Part shown: in pieces, positions 20,080 to 30,310 of the stretch
Numbering within the stretch: position 1 is the stretch's first letter
How the letters are laid out: every line of letters starts with the position of its first letter
Assembly (NCBI RefSeq): GCF_000003605.2
Contig: NW_003109985.1
Location: 137,040-167,349, forward strand
Reading direction: 5' to 3'
Source of the DNA: Saccoglossus kowalevskii
Taxonomy: Eukaryota > Hemichordata > Enteropneusta > Harrimaniidae
DNA: 30,310 nucleotides
Translations under genes and position numbers: made by a program
The notes under the pieces: generated by a model
Database searches by the model: none
What the model was told of the DNA's origin: nothing
Seen by the model: the letters and a program-made list of their open reading frames with translations, nothing else

Positions 20080-20930
20080 GTTTTATTACGCCATGAGTAA
20101 ATGTATACACGTGAGCATGGTTGTCTACATCTCTACACCAAGAACATCAAACCTATATAGTTGTTCAAACGAGAAATCAGTAATTTTGTAACCGGTAGGC
20201 TATGACATTTGTATTAAAAGGGAATGCGCCAGTGAATATCACGTTACGAATAAATTAAATAGGAAAAAGAGCAGCAGGTGGTGTAAATGCCCTGAGATCA
20301 TGTATTCTCAATGTAAAGAGTAATTGGTACAAAAGTTGTATGTCTTCGTAAACTCAAAAGAAGCACGCCACAACCTTGACGTTGAAAGTGATTCATTAAA
20401 TTTAGGACATGAACTTGAAGATTCCCTCCAAAATAGGGTAACAATTTCTCTAAATTAATGAAGTAATGTTGAATATGGGCGGTACTTATACACATTGCGG
20501 CAGTACATTTTACAATACTTACGTTGTTCTCACGGGTTATAACTTATTTATTCAATCTGAAAAGTATATATTTTATTTGAGTTTTATGACACAAAAATAA
20601 TATAGAAATAACATAACAGTCAATGTTAGCTAGTGTACATTTCGAATCTCGCTCAATATTTCAAAAGTTGACAGACACACGATGCGTGAATTCATTCATT
20701 TATTACAAAGTTGTTTTTCCGGGTTACCCATGTAACATGGTAATATGTCGTATTCAAGTTATACATATAAAGGCGAAGGCTATATAATCAATCAAAATGT
20801 GTTAGCAAAGATAATACCTCTTATTCAGAATGACTGTTAGAATTTCAAACTAGCCACATAGATTGAATTATAATAGTTTCGAGCTCAGTTTACATCTCGT
20901 TCCACAAAACAATACCACCCAACAAAAAAA
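20080..20930. other. AT-rich non-coding stretch
   Basis: Only a small hairpin around 20724-20744 (TTACCCATGTAACATGGTAA) stands out. No genes are supported. Confidence 0.4.

Positions 20931-20932
<2 letters not shown>

Positions 20933-20973
<41 letters not shown>
20933..20973. repeat. (AT)n microsatellite, 41 bp
   Basis: Uninterrupted alternating A and T for 41 bases following a run of seven A. Likely polymorphic and cruciform-prone. Confidence 0.98.
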
Positions 20974-20976
<3 letters not shown>

Positions 20977-20979
20977 ACG

Positions 20980-21715
20980 AGCCAAAATAAGTAATTCAGT
21001 CGTCGTGTATTCACAACTTAACACTATTGGATCAATAATTATATATGTAACAGCTGAAACGTCTCATTTCGAAATATGGACGCAAGACAAATATACACTG
21101 TGATAGGTTGATCATGGCGGGGTCACATAACAAATCCGGATATGTTGCAAATATGTTGAATTATGGATAGATGCGCTCAAAATAGTCGCTTCGACTGTTC
21201 ATTATTGAATTTTTTAAACTTAAATTTTCAAAATCGTTCACAATTTAAATGTATTTGATTTCATGTTAGTTAAAGAATTACTGGTAACGAATTAGATTGT
21301 TTTAACCACTTGGTTGGTTCTCAATTGCTGATTTACGTGACACCTGCATGTTAGGTGCAATCGACAGATGCATACATTACACGTAATTTGAGGAGATACT
21401 ACCTTTGTATACTTCCCCCTGTGAGTACAAGGCAGCGTTAAAAGGTGGAGGTTATTGATGTGTTTGACGTGTTCTAAAGATTACACGTACGTTTGACCAT
21501 CACTCATTTGTATACGTATTACTGACGTGCATAACATCACACCTTTGAGAATCCTGTTTAGTTCATGATTCCCTACTATAGGCTTCATTATTTACTTTTC
21601 ATTATCTCAAAAGCGAGATGTTATTAGGAGGTACATCTTTGAAGTGGTAAAAACGTGTTTTCGCATGATTGAATCAAATACCCCAACATTTCTCATTACC
21701 CTTTTTCTTTGAAGT
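20980..21715. other. Non-coding stretch
   Basis: No supported coding or repeat feature. A short hairpin, CACCT-GCATGTT-AGGTG, lies near 21341. Confidence 0.4.
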
Positions 21716-21717
21716 AG

Positions 21718-22086
21718 CATACACCATACCTCTTCTTCAGTTCATTTCACGGGGCTCATTTACTTGATCTGCGGGTTGCTCAATTCTGGAATGCGTTATT
21801 TGTTATCACGAGTATCCCGCTAGGAAAATGTTACTCTCTCAATAAGTTTGTTCATATAAATTTGAATCAAACGCACAATGTTAGATACATGTGGTATATC
21901 AGATATCAGACGTTTAGACAAAAGAATGTATTTATTATATCTAACACAATCAACATATTCTCAGTATTGTGTTTGTTGGCTGATAGAACACAGCATGTGA
22001 GACCTTGGTACATCATATTATTTGACCGTGTTTTCATCGAATTATTGGGAATATATAGTAGGTCAAATATCAGAGAAGAGATTTAA
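21718..22086 (+). other. Open frame of 122 codons, unassigned
   Basis: Open from the codon after a TAG at 21715-21717 to a TAA at 22084-22086, with an acceptor-like CTCTTCTTCAG at 21739 near its start. The translation includes LLDLRVAQFWNALFVITSIP and, near its end, WYIILFDRVFIELLGIY. There is no in-frame ATG until late, no recognised motif and no strong donor. The length is unusual for such AT-rich DNA but still within what chance can give in 30 kb. It could be an exon, a decayed gene or noise. Confidence 0.15.
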
Positions 22087-22089
22087 ACA

Positions 22090-22650
22090 ACTCAAAAAAA
22101 ATATTTGTTGTTCAAATGTTAATTACCAGAGTCAATAAGGTCAGGACCCCTTGCAATATGTGGCTACCCGCGAAAATGACATATATTACATATTTTGTTT
22201 CATGCTGACTGTTTCAGTATTTGGGATTCAGAACTAAGACTTTTTTATTTTTTTAAGCACTGCGAAATATCTTAATATAAACGCAATGACACAAACATGA
22301 CGTACGTGCGTAATCAAACCCGTGTAAGTGATAGTTGCTTATCACTGTGCAATCAAATATTATAATCCCCAGTGTTCATCATATAGAAGTGCGTATCTGA
22401 GGCCATGTAAATGATCTTAATTACAGTAGATTGAGTCGAAATCCAATTTTTAATATTGAGGGAATTTCTAATATAATATTGGACAAATATTAGCGCACTG
22501 GAAATGTTTCAATAATATTAGAATACTATATAAATGATATCAAACGACAACATGGCGTTAAGTCATCATAAATGAAAGTAAGAAGAAGAAAAAATTTCAC
22601 CTAAACCTCTTTATTGTATAAATGGCCACGGTATTTCTGTCAGGTTAGTG
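22090..22650. other. AT-rich non-coding stretch
   Basis: No supported feature. A short GTGA repeat begins at about 22650. Confidence 0.4.
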
Positions 22651-22654
22651 CGTG

Positions 22655-22900
22655 AGTGAGTGAGTAGCATCTACAAGCCTGGTAAATATACCGTCTCAGC
22701 GGAAACAATATCCAGGCATGCAGACATTGTAACAAGAAAACTAGACAGTGTTTCCTCCGCTGTAGATAATCCTCCGCCTACACTTAATATCTCCTTCTGG
22801 CGAATATGTAGTATAACGCAGCGACACGAACAAGTACCTTCCTGTTTCGTGTTCTTATGTTTTTTGACACCCGTGCTGTGACACCAGGTACTTCCTCGCA
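22655..22900. other. CpG-richer patch open on both strands, possible exon or element
   Basis: GC and CpG rise sharply against the flanks. A plus-strand frame (22660-22881) includes KPGKYTVSAETISRHADIVT and SSAVDNPPPTLNISFWRIC. A minus-strand frame (22671-22967) includes SVGGGLSTAEETLSSFLVTM. Both look protein-like, as expected where stops are rare. A possible plus acceptor is CGGTATTTCTGTCAG ending at 22643. No strong donor or family is recognised and the strand is undecided. Confidence 0.25.
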
Positions 22901-22904
22901 ACAA

Positions 22905-24750
22905 GATAGTGTGACAAAAAAAACACACATGGAGATGAAAAGACGGAGCAACGTTTATTTTACACAACAGTCACACTGACAGGGTGTGTATTTATATTTA
23001 ACGGACCATTCTAAAAAAGGTGAAGCATGTTATTGCTTGCATAAAATGACATTATAAAAATGTAAGAAAATAAAATGGCAATTTTCATAACTTTGATATT
23101 TTTGAGCATGTGAGAATAATGTTGTTCAGTATTACATCTTATAAGCATTGAAGGAGTTTGATTTATGTTAAGATGTAAAAATGATGGTTTGGCGATAAAC
23201 TCAGCAGTAATCGTTTGTATCAATAGAAAACGCTAGAGTGGATTCGAATAACATGTACGTACGGGTACGTGTATATTTATACGATACTTGTGCTTTTGTG
23301 TTTTTACATTATTTTAACGAAGGACAACTGCTATATGTTAGTTCTATATGTAATCGAGGTACTATCAAGGTAACATATCAACCAGAATTATATGAAGATG
23401 TACTGACATTTATCTAAATTGCATTTTTAAGTAAACAGTTTGTTTGTTAACATTCTATGATGTGATTTCTTTATAACTGTTAACTAAATATTTTATCAAG
23501 GCACGCACGTTTTCCGTAATGTTGTTACGTCATGCTATACACGAACGCATGCTAACCCTGCGGCTGAATATAATGTTTAGTTTGACAAACGAGTATTGTT
23601 ACTACGAAGGCTTACTATATATGCATTATATCGTTCCCAATCCGTGACAATTCTGATCTTCGTAAGCACTACAACTATACATGTTTGTTTGTTTTTTACT
23701 TTCAGTCGTTTGAGTCATATTTAAGCTACAATTTGGCTAATTAAAATGAAATAGTATTCATAATCACGCGCTTGGGATAACTAACGAGTTTAATCAAGCT
23801 AGTAAATTTATTGTAAAATGATTTCATCTAAACCTGAAGAAGTCCATCGTGCTGTCATACAGGGTTGCGTAATTAAGGCAAACTGTCGGGGTTCATGGCT
23901 TTAAATGACATTTATGTCTGTAAGACAAAATAATGTGAGTTGCATCTATAAAATCATGTCAAATGATTCCCGAATTGCGCCAGTTGAGAGCCCTAGTGCA
24001 ATCACGGGACTCGTATAAATACGAAATTCCAATCAACGCCACTTCTCTGTGGTGACTCGGTTCAGAGAGCACAACAAATAATACGCTTGAAATCAGTTTG
24101 ATATGGAAACAATTTTTATGGTCATGTGATAGAATTATTATTGCTGAATTGGGCATTTATCCTTTAATAAGCAGCATTATTTAAATAATCACCTTTACAT
24201 AACTTATTCACAATATGGATAAACTAAAGTTTCTACGTAAATGTTAGACACATTAAATGAATGAATTCTATATTAAATATGTGTACACATGAAACATCGT
24301 TGCGTTCACATTGTATACTCGGTTTGTTTAAAACGTCATAAAGGTACGGCGAAGATCTTCGTATATGGATAGACAGGCAATAAAGTCACATGATGATATT
24401 GGGTAGGTAAAACATCGATATAACAATCAATAGGTTAGTTATACAACTGGTGCTAATATAAACTTGAGTTATTCTATGTAGTATAAGATACTGTCCAAAT
24501 ACACAGAAGTACGTTTCGTGTGGATTTACATATTCATGACTAAATGCAATGACACGTTTTATTTCTAATAAAACTATTCGGAGAGAGACTTTCAGTGTAA
24601 CGTGATTCATTGATTCATTGTATTATTTGATGTGAATTGCATGCAGATAATTAATCTTTTATTCCTAGTCTGCAATCTCAATTCGTTTGTTTTATTTTTT
24701 GACTGGCTTGTTGTAAATGTTAATGTATGAGGCGTGTTATTGTTATTACA
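22905..24750. other. AT-rich non-coding stretch
   Basis: Open frames of 65 to 74 codons on the minus strand near 23011, 23959 and 24386 are AT-rich and unrecognised. No repeat or element was detected by eye. Confidence 0.4.
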
Positions 24751-24773
24751 GCATACAGGGGCGATTAGAAATA

Positions 24774-24987
24774 TTGTGAGGTTATTACGAGGATACCTCA
24801 AAGTATGCACGAGAGTACAGAGGGGGTATCGACCGACGCGCAGCGAAAGTCGATGCGTACATCGTTTCCTCACAAGGATACATCATTGTTATGCCGAAAT
24901 CCAAAAAGTTTAGAAAATATTCAGCAAACTTCTTTGTGTGCAGTCTTGTCAAACCCCGGTGGCAGCCATGTTTGTTTTTATTATTAG
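24774..24987 (+). CDS. Weak candidate exon on plus strand
   Basis: After the acceptor-like TGTTATTACAG (24750), the frame is closed by a TAG at 24768 and then stays open to 24987. It includes MHESTEGVSTDAQRKSMRTS from an ATG at 24805 and LLCRNPKSLENIQQTSLCAV. Local CpG is higher (CGACCGACGCGCAGCG). A minus-strand frame overlaps it. No family is recognised. Confidence 0.15.
24963..24973 (-). promoter_or_regulatory. YY1-like site overlapping a minus-strand ATG
   Basis: The minus strand reads ACAAACATGGCTGCCACC, close to the YY1 consensus AANATGGCNGC, which in many animal promoters overlaps a start codon. The in-frame peptide ends after six codons. It lies just downstream, on the minus strand, of the twin CArG boxes and of the CpG-rich ACGCGCGT at 24998-25005 (read on the minus strand). 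Confidence 0.3.
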
Positions 24988-25011
24988 AGGACGCTTACGC
25001 GCGTAATCATT

Positions 25012-25042
25012 CCATATTTGGAATTCGCATTTCCATATATGG
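25012..25042. promoter_or_regulatory. Twin perfect CArG boxes (SRF/MADS-type sites)
   Basis: CCATATTTGG at 25012-25021 and CCATATATGG at 25033-25042 both match CC(A/T)6GG exactly. They are 21 bp apart centre to centre, about two helical turns, so they lie on the same DNA face. SRF binds such sites in animal muscle and immediate-early gene promoters, often in pairs. A CpG cluster and a YY1-like site lie within 70 bp on the minus-strand side. The regulated gene, if any, is not identified. Confidence 0.45.
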
Positions 25043-25044
25043 TA

Positions 25045-25715
25045 GAATGGAAATACGTACCCCGTAAAATACCGAAAAATATCGGCACGCTGTAACTTTC
25101 GGTGACAAATGTATAATAATCCATATTCATAAGTCATTTAGAGATTCTAGGCAGTACGCTTAGTCATCCTCAAAGAAAGTAACATGTCTAAATTAATCTC
25201 TATATTACAGTGAAAACTCCCACGCTTTTGTCATTGAGATCTCTATAGATGTTGTAAGATTACAAACAACGTTAGTCTACAGTCTGGACATATTTAAATT
25301 CTTTGTACTAAATACGTCGGAACTGTAGCCAAAATCTGTAGATAATCGACAATATTTTGAAGCAAAGTGGGTAATTAGTTGTTCTAATCTTACAACATTC
25401 AGAACAATCTCAAGGACAACATCTTGATGGTTTTCACTGAAATAAAATGCCATTTTGGGGATAATCGATGTCTTTGTTTAACTGTCATATTGGCGCCTAT
25501 ATTCCCTTGCGAATATGTCGCAGCATATTGAATTCCTAAGTAATTTAAATTACCTTTTCAGATCAACAATCATGAAAATGACATGTATAAATTAAAGCTT
25601 ATAATACGATTTCCCAAAGCAAGGAATTGTTATATTGTACTGAAAGATCGGTCATACTTTAAGTGGAATATATAAATGTTTTGTATTCAGTTTGAATGTA
25701 ACTAATAAGATTCGT
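25045..25715. other. AT-rich non-coding stretch
   Basis: No supported gene or repeat. Confidence 0.4.
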
Positions 25716-25720
25716 TTAAA

Positions 25721-25990
25721 GTGACATCCATCTATGAGACAGCTAACTCTACTAACTCACGCCTTCAAATAACATATCAAATTGATTCACCTTTTATGAG
25801 TACGTTTCCTTGTCGCAGGGGGATATCATTCTCGGGTATCCGAGAAGATCGTGTCACGGTACATACATCCACAATTAAAAATAAATTACACTACCTACAA
25901 GCAGCTGAACCTGGTACTCATGGTCGTCTATCCATCATGCCACATCACGTGAAAATCACGAACAATCACTCAAACGCATTGAATAATTAA
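25721..25990 (+). other. Weak open frame of 89 codons
   Basis: The frame is polar and starts without ATG. An acceptor-like TTTCCTTGTCGCAG at 25819 lies inside it. No motif, good donor or family is visible. It is listed only because its composition is less AT-biased than its flanks. Confidence 0.12.
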
Positions 25991-26013
25991 AATAGTACAA
26001 AAATGCATACATA

Positions 26014-26042
26014 CACACTCACTCACTCACTCACTCACTCAC
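26014..26042. repeat. (TCAC)n microsatellite
   Basis: Six or seven consecutive CTCA/TCAC tetranucleotides within ACACACTCACTCACTCAC. It is a simple repeat. Confidence 0.95.
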
Positions 26043-26044
26043 AA

Positions 26045-27620
26045 TATTATGCCTTTGGTTTGCAATACATATACTAAAATGCGCCGTTTGAACACACATT
26101 AATCATGGCTAGTAGATTGATGGATGAGCAGTTAGTTTGTCTAAACAGTTGAATTTGTAGTGACATAGTCAACGGGAAATGTACACAATCGTATCTCAAT
26201 ATTCGAGTTAGCTTAGCCGTCTTATCCCTCAAGAAACAACATCTGTCAGAGGGGGCTTTTATAATTGTGCATTCACAATGCAGTACTAAGTATACGTATT
26301 ACAGTGTATGCCTTCATTGCAATACACAAAATTAAAATAAAAAACATCCTTTTAAAAGACTAAGCTGACTTTTTGGTAACGACTAATTTGTCTGGCTTAC
26401 CCGCAAGCCAGAGATAAAAATGTAAGTTTGCCTAGGAAGGTTAATCTGTGTCATGCCGGGATGCAAATTGTTTGTTTATGGCGTACCAATAAGGCACTTG
26501 TTTATTATTCTGCTTGAATAATTTAGTATATCCGTTTTATCAATATTGCTTCTGACTATTTTACAGACAATTAATTTAAGTAATTAGCGCTCTATAATGA
26601 ATACCGTTTTTTTAACTGACGTAAATTTAATGGCAACATAGTGAAGTTACATATTTCAATTGTAGAACATTTTAACCGAAAAAGTCGCGTTTTGGGGATT
26701 ATTTCAAATTTTCGAAGGAATAAAAGTTGCTATAACGTAATTTCTTGATTTACTTGACGACTGTCGTATCTGTAAGTGTGGCAAACTGCATGACAATTTG
26801 ACAGTAATTAATTCTAAGGGGTAAGGTATATTACCTTAACGAAACCACTGGCAATTAAATATTCAATAGAGCAAAAATAAAAAAATCTCCGAAAAATAGC
26901 ACTTTGTCGGCAACAAATCAAACAAAATTAGCAGACATCTTTGGAAATATGTGTTTTGTTCCCAATACATTTTAGTTAATTGTACCATTTCCTTAATAGT
27001 TATGAGACGCTCTACATATTAACTACAAAATATAAATTATTCATAAAAATTTTCTTAGAAGTAATGCAATACTCATTACTGAACAATAATAGAAGACTGA
27101 TTGTATGATTGTACACCGTCTGACAATATCAAGACAATCGGGGCATTGAAGATGTTGGGCTATATACCCATTGAATTCGGGCTTATGAATGGTTATCATA
27201 AAATTCACTATTGTGCAGGCGCCAAGCTATAAGTCGACACTTTTAATACAGTTCACTAGGGGTGATGCAACTTATGTGTTTTAAAGTTGCCAATTATATG
27301 GGCGTTCGTCACGTACTATCAGTACCCAAAAATAAGTTTGAACTAGACAAGGTTTGCGGACAATTTTAACGTAATTCTTATTTTGTAAATGTGCTGTGTT
27401 TTTGTATTCGTGTATATTGATACTCTGCCTCCAAAAAAAAATAAAAAGCCACAGAGCTGGGTATCATATTAACTTTTCATATTTCATATTGCCAACCTAC
27501 CATGATGTTGTCCTGTTCAATTTATGATCACATTGTCGTTTTTAAAGATACTCGAACTGACACTAGTGACACCGAACACAACTAAATCGACGTATACCTA
27601 CGTATATATAACCGAGTTCT
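26045..27620. other. AT-rich stretch, likely intron or intergenic
   Basis: No open frame or repeat of note. A run of A lies at 27434-27443. It ends at the acceptor of the exon at 27628. Confidence 0.4.
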
Positions 27621-27627
27621 GTTTCAG

Positions 27628-27916
27628 GACATGCTTCTGCCGATCAGTACATTTATTCGTTGATTGGGACATTGTGTGAGATAGAAAACTTACACAAGCT
27701 GTTAATTATTGAACATCAAGACAACAGTGACCTCCAATACAATCGCATACCTCAGACAGTGATCACACTATTCGTATTCTCATCACTACCTGGGAATAGT
27801 TTGTGTATGCCAGATGCGCATGTGCTAACGAGTGATGTGAAGAGTTTTGAAGCAATCAGTTCTACTCTTGATTTGAAGGGAGACATGAGTGGGTTTACAA
27901 CGTCGTCTCAAATCAG
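27628..27916 (+). CDS. Candidate internal coding exon, 289 bp, unknown family
   Basis: This is the best exon in the window. It has a canonical acceptor (GAGTTCTGTTTCAG) at 27627 and a good donor (ATCAG/GTTAGT) at 27917, and one frame is open across all 96 codons, phase 1 in and phase 2 out. The translation begins HASADQYIYSLIGTLCEIEN, continues LHKLLIIEHQDNSDLQYNRI and PQTVITLFVFSSLPGNSL, and ends TLDLKGDMSGFTTSSQI. Composition is balanced and clearly less AT-rich than the flanks. A hydrophobic-acidic alternation suggests a folded globular domain. The LxxLxxL spacing early on faintly recalls leucine-rich repeats, but I cannot assign a family. No partner exon in compatible phase is visible nearby, so the flanking introns extend beyond the window or the neighbours were missed. 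Confidence 0.55.
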
Positions 27917-27924
27917 GTTAGTGT

Positions 27925-28475
27925 GATATAATGTTAGTATTACAATACTGTACACAACAAACCCATTTGAGGAATTCGTTGTGGATAATGGTCATTGTTG
28001 ATTCTGTATGCTATGTCTTTTGAGCAATGCATTATTAAAATGTGTGTTTGTGGGAATGTAATGGTTGCAGGCTTGAACTGGTCTGACCCACGACTTCACA
28101 ATACCCCAATATAGTTATCTTGTGTAATATAATTCAAAAATAGGAATATTTTAATTGCGTAATCTTGCGAAGAGTCTACTTATAAACGCATACGTGCTTT
28201 TCAAGAAATGCACATATAATTATATCATTATGTCATAATAGTGCATATTTTATGCTCCATTCTATCTAAAGTGGTGTATATTAGATGTATTTTTTTTCAT
28301 TTGATTGCACTTACTATTGCATGGCTGTTTTTATTACCAAATAATATTAGTATCGCCGTGGAAATAGTCCTGCTTAAGTAACCTATTGCTTAGAGATTTG
28401 TAATGCAAAATTTAGTCAGGCTTTATGGTCCTCGTGTCTTAACTAAAATGTATCTCGATTGATATATCAGCCTAG
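27925..28475. other. AT-rich stretch, likely intron
   Basis: Follows the donor at 27917. No open frames or repeats are supported. Confidence 0.4.
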
Positions 28476-28479
28476 TACC

Positions 28480-28580
28480 CCGCGTAGCGTTGCTTTAGAT
28501 GGCGGGCATCGCCAGCGTGGCATGTATTCCCCACATCTACAGAGTCTTTTCACATATCACCAATTCATATATTCATGCAT
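28480..28580 (+). promoter_or_regulatory. Small GC-rich spot with YY1-like site and short ATG frame
   Basis: CCCCGCGTAGCG is followed by GATGGCGGGC (28498-28507), a YY1-like motif. The ATG within it opens a 27-codon frame, MAGIASVACIPHIYRVFSHI, ending at 28582. No TATA box or donor is evident. It may be a small promoter, a short upstream frame or chance. Confidence 0.2.
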
Positions 28581-28589
28581 AGCGTTCAG

Positions 28590-29675
28590 ATAATAATTAG
28601 ATTATATTCTCCTCAGTCGCTATATGCCTTGACCTTGTGTGACCTGTATTGAAATACTCGGGAAATACACAACGAGCAGTCTTTTGCTTATCAAAATAAA
28701 TATAAAACTAATTTATTGAATTTTGCATGATTGACGTTGAATGTAAGATGGATAAGTATGCGAACAAATCTGCACATAAGTAAGAATTCTTCAGAACTGT
28801 TGAAACTAAGTGTTATGTTCAAGTTAGTATTGGACGTATATCAGAAGTATGTTATCTATTCTGTAATTTTAAGCTCCCTTGAAATTGTGCTGTATTGGAA
28901 TGATGAATTCCCCCTACATTTCACCATACAATAAATGAATTTATAAATTTATCTTTACATAGAACACTAAAATATCAAGTGAACTTGTCTTAAAAATTCA
29001 ATCAAGAGGTCGTAAATGCCCACTGCTTTGTATTTACATGCCAAATAGCAGAATTTCAGGAGGGCAACTTTAAAAGAAAGTTAAAAAGGATGTAAAGTCT
29101 GTGACGAGTGTATGCAGCAAGAATTTAAGTGGCTGAAAATGATGCAATGCTGCCTGTAAACAACTCCAATGTGTATAGTTGTTCGTCTAAGTGGTGATTC
29201 ACAAATTACACATTCGATAGCCAGCAGCTATTTGATAAGTGTCCGACAAAGGTAACGAGGATACTTGACAGGCTATAATAACACATTGCTCTTGCTAAAA
29301 TTAGTATTACTAATCAAAGTATATATTTGTCAAAACTACACACATTAACAAAGTATTGCAAATGATAAACAAATAATACAATTTATAATCTTTGTTCCCT
29401 CTTTTTTAAATCAATGTCCAGTAAGTCGCTGGAGTAAATATATGATGATCATTTTCAATTAATTTGACATTTTTAATGTCACTACGTCCCGACGTACACT
29501 CTCAAGTTATACGCAGAACTGTATTATCAGGCAGAAAAAAAAGTAAGCATTACATGAATGTGATTAACTTCATACTAGAGCAATATATCGCCATGGTAAC
29601 AGAATGGATCTCTCCCAACAAATTTAAATAACTGTGAAAAAAAACATCAGTATTGTCAGGACATATCAAATTTGA
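28590..29675. other. AT-rich non-coding stretch
   Basis: A 67-codon plus-strand frame at 28731-28934 is AT-rich with no motif. Nothing else is supported. Confidence 0.4.
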
Positions 29676-29681
29676 TGTTGG

Positions 29682-29715
29682 GTGTTAATTAATTAATTAA
29701 TTAATTAATTAACAC
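29682..29715. repeat. 34-bp perfect palindrome built on (TTAA)n
   Basis: GTG, then repeated TTAA, then CAC: the whole 34 bases equal their own reverse complement. Weak inverted similarity continues outside (AAAACATCA near 29641 against TGATGTTTT near 29743), so it could be the centre of a degraded inverted repeat. Confidence 0.9.
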
Positions 29716-29932
29716 TAAAACGGACAGGACGTTGTCCGCCGTTGATGTTTTGCTCCTGAATACATTTTGTCTCGACTTGTCTTAAGGTAGCGAGAAGGTT
29801 TTGTGACGTTTTTAAATAAAACATTCTCTGTCTGTTGTCTCGTTCAGAACAGTAATTTAGGTTATATATATCAAAAGACTAAGTATAGAGGTGCAAGTTC
29901 GCACAAACTGGACAGACATTGTTTACATAATT

Positions 29933-30015
29933 ATCACGTGACATCAATAATGGCGAACCTTGTAAAAATGACTAAGTACGCGATTGCGAGAGCACACTGC
30001 GGAATTTCCTGGTGA
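29933..30015 (+). CDS. Possible short 5' coding block or upstream frame
   Basis: CACGTGAC (29935) precedes AATAATGGCGAAC, a YY1-like context with a good Kozak match (A at -3, G at +4). The ATG at 29950 opens 21 codons, MANLVKMTKYAIARAHCGIS, ending at 30015. A weak donor (CCTG/GTGAAA at 30012) would allow it to be a first coding exon. It is too short to judge. Confidence 0.2.
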
Positions 30016-30310
30016 AATTTAAGTTATGCATTGTCCGTAATCAAGTCCATTGAAATGCGTCTCCGATAATCAAAAGACCTATTATTCCGATTTCTATGCA
30101 GGTTTGTTTTTTTGGCCACAAATTATTTCATACTTGGCACATTTAACAGACTATTATTCTGTGACAAAGCATTTTCTTTAAAAACCCAGACATATTTCGC
30201 ACCATCATTATCTTTTGAATGATAACTGCGAGTTTGAATGTCCTAGTCCGAACGCACTTGATTTGGCGGCGGTCCCAATGAGTCGTTCTCGATCAAAACT
30301 TCAACTCGAG
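30016..30310. other. AT-rich end of window, nothing recognised
   Basis: No open frame, repeat or motif is supported in the last 295 bases. Confidence 0.4.

Noticed and set aside
24607-24873. 88-codon minus-strand frame
   Set aside because: It overlaps a better plus-strand frame, starts without clear context and has no recognised motif.
1-30310. Prokaryotic operon, CRISPR array or phage system
   Set aside because: There are no long gene-dense frames, ribosome-binding sites or spacer-repeat arrays. Splice signals, microsatellites and TIR elements point to an animal genome.

Overview
This window looks like intergenic and intronic DNA from an animal nuclear genome, most likely a marine invertebrate; no sequence match tests that. 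It is AT-rich (roughly 35% GC by eye). No reading frame exceeds about 160 codons, and the longest ones come from a tandem repeat. There are no ribosome-binding sites or operons. Protein-like stretches appear as short segments bounded by good GT/AG splice signals, and minisatellites, inverted-repeat elements and duplications lie between them. I saw no rRNA, tRNA, CRISPR array, or reverse transcriptase or transposase coding region. Layout, left to right. 1-2750: a GC-rich patch of short G-rich repeats at 345-660, a decayed 70-bp tandem repeat at 1090-1275, then AT-rich DNA. 2754-2788: a possible TATA/initiator core promoter. 4958-5262: a roughly 300-bp terminal-inverted-repeat (TIR) element. 5667-6412: a 33-bp minisatellite open in all three plus-strand frames. 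6443-9813: the best candidate split gene on the plus strand, with exon-like blocks at 6443-6551, 8215-8452 and 9721-9813. The first two join in phase and together resemble a C2-like module of Notch-ligand-type extracellular proteins, but the second has an apparent one-base frameshift in a run of seven A. The intron between them carries a 206-bp tandem duplication. 9881-13330: a hairpin, two diverged copies of a roughly 400-bp duplication, a possible short terminal exon and a composite palindrome. 13634-15062: GC-richer DNA with exon-like blocks on the minus strand. 15432-17110: a possible 56-bp exon, a CTCF-like site and a 31-bp minisatellite. 18334-20072: two further inverted-repeat elements, the first with arms of about 200 bp that would fold into a long hairpin. 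20933-25042: an AT microsatellite, a long unassigned open frame, a CpG-richer patch at 22655-22900, and twin perfect CArG boxes 21 bp apart beside a YY1-like site. 27628-27916: the single most convincing exon, 289 bp, of unknown family. 28490-30310: two short ATG-started frames with YY1-like contexts and a 34-bp TTAA palindrome. Exon calls rest on splice signals, phase and open frame only. No transcript or homology evidence was available, and family assignments are tentative. I did not find a convincing new biological system. The items most worth following up are the 27628-27916 exon, the 6443/8215 exon pair with its frameshift, the long hairpin element and the twin CArG boxes.
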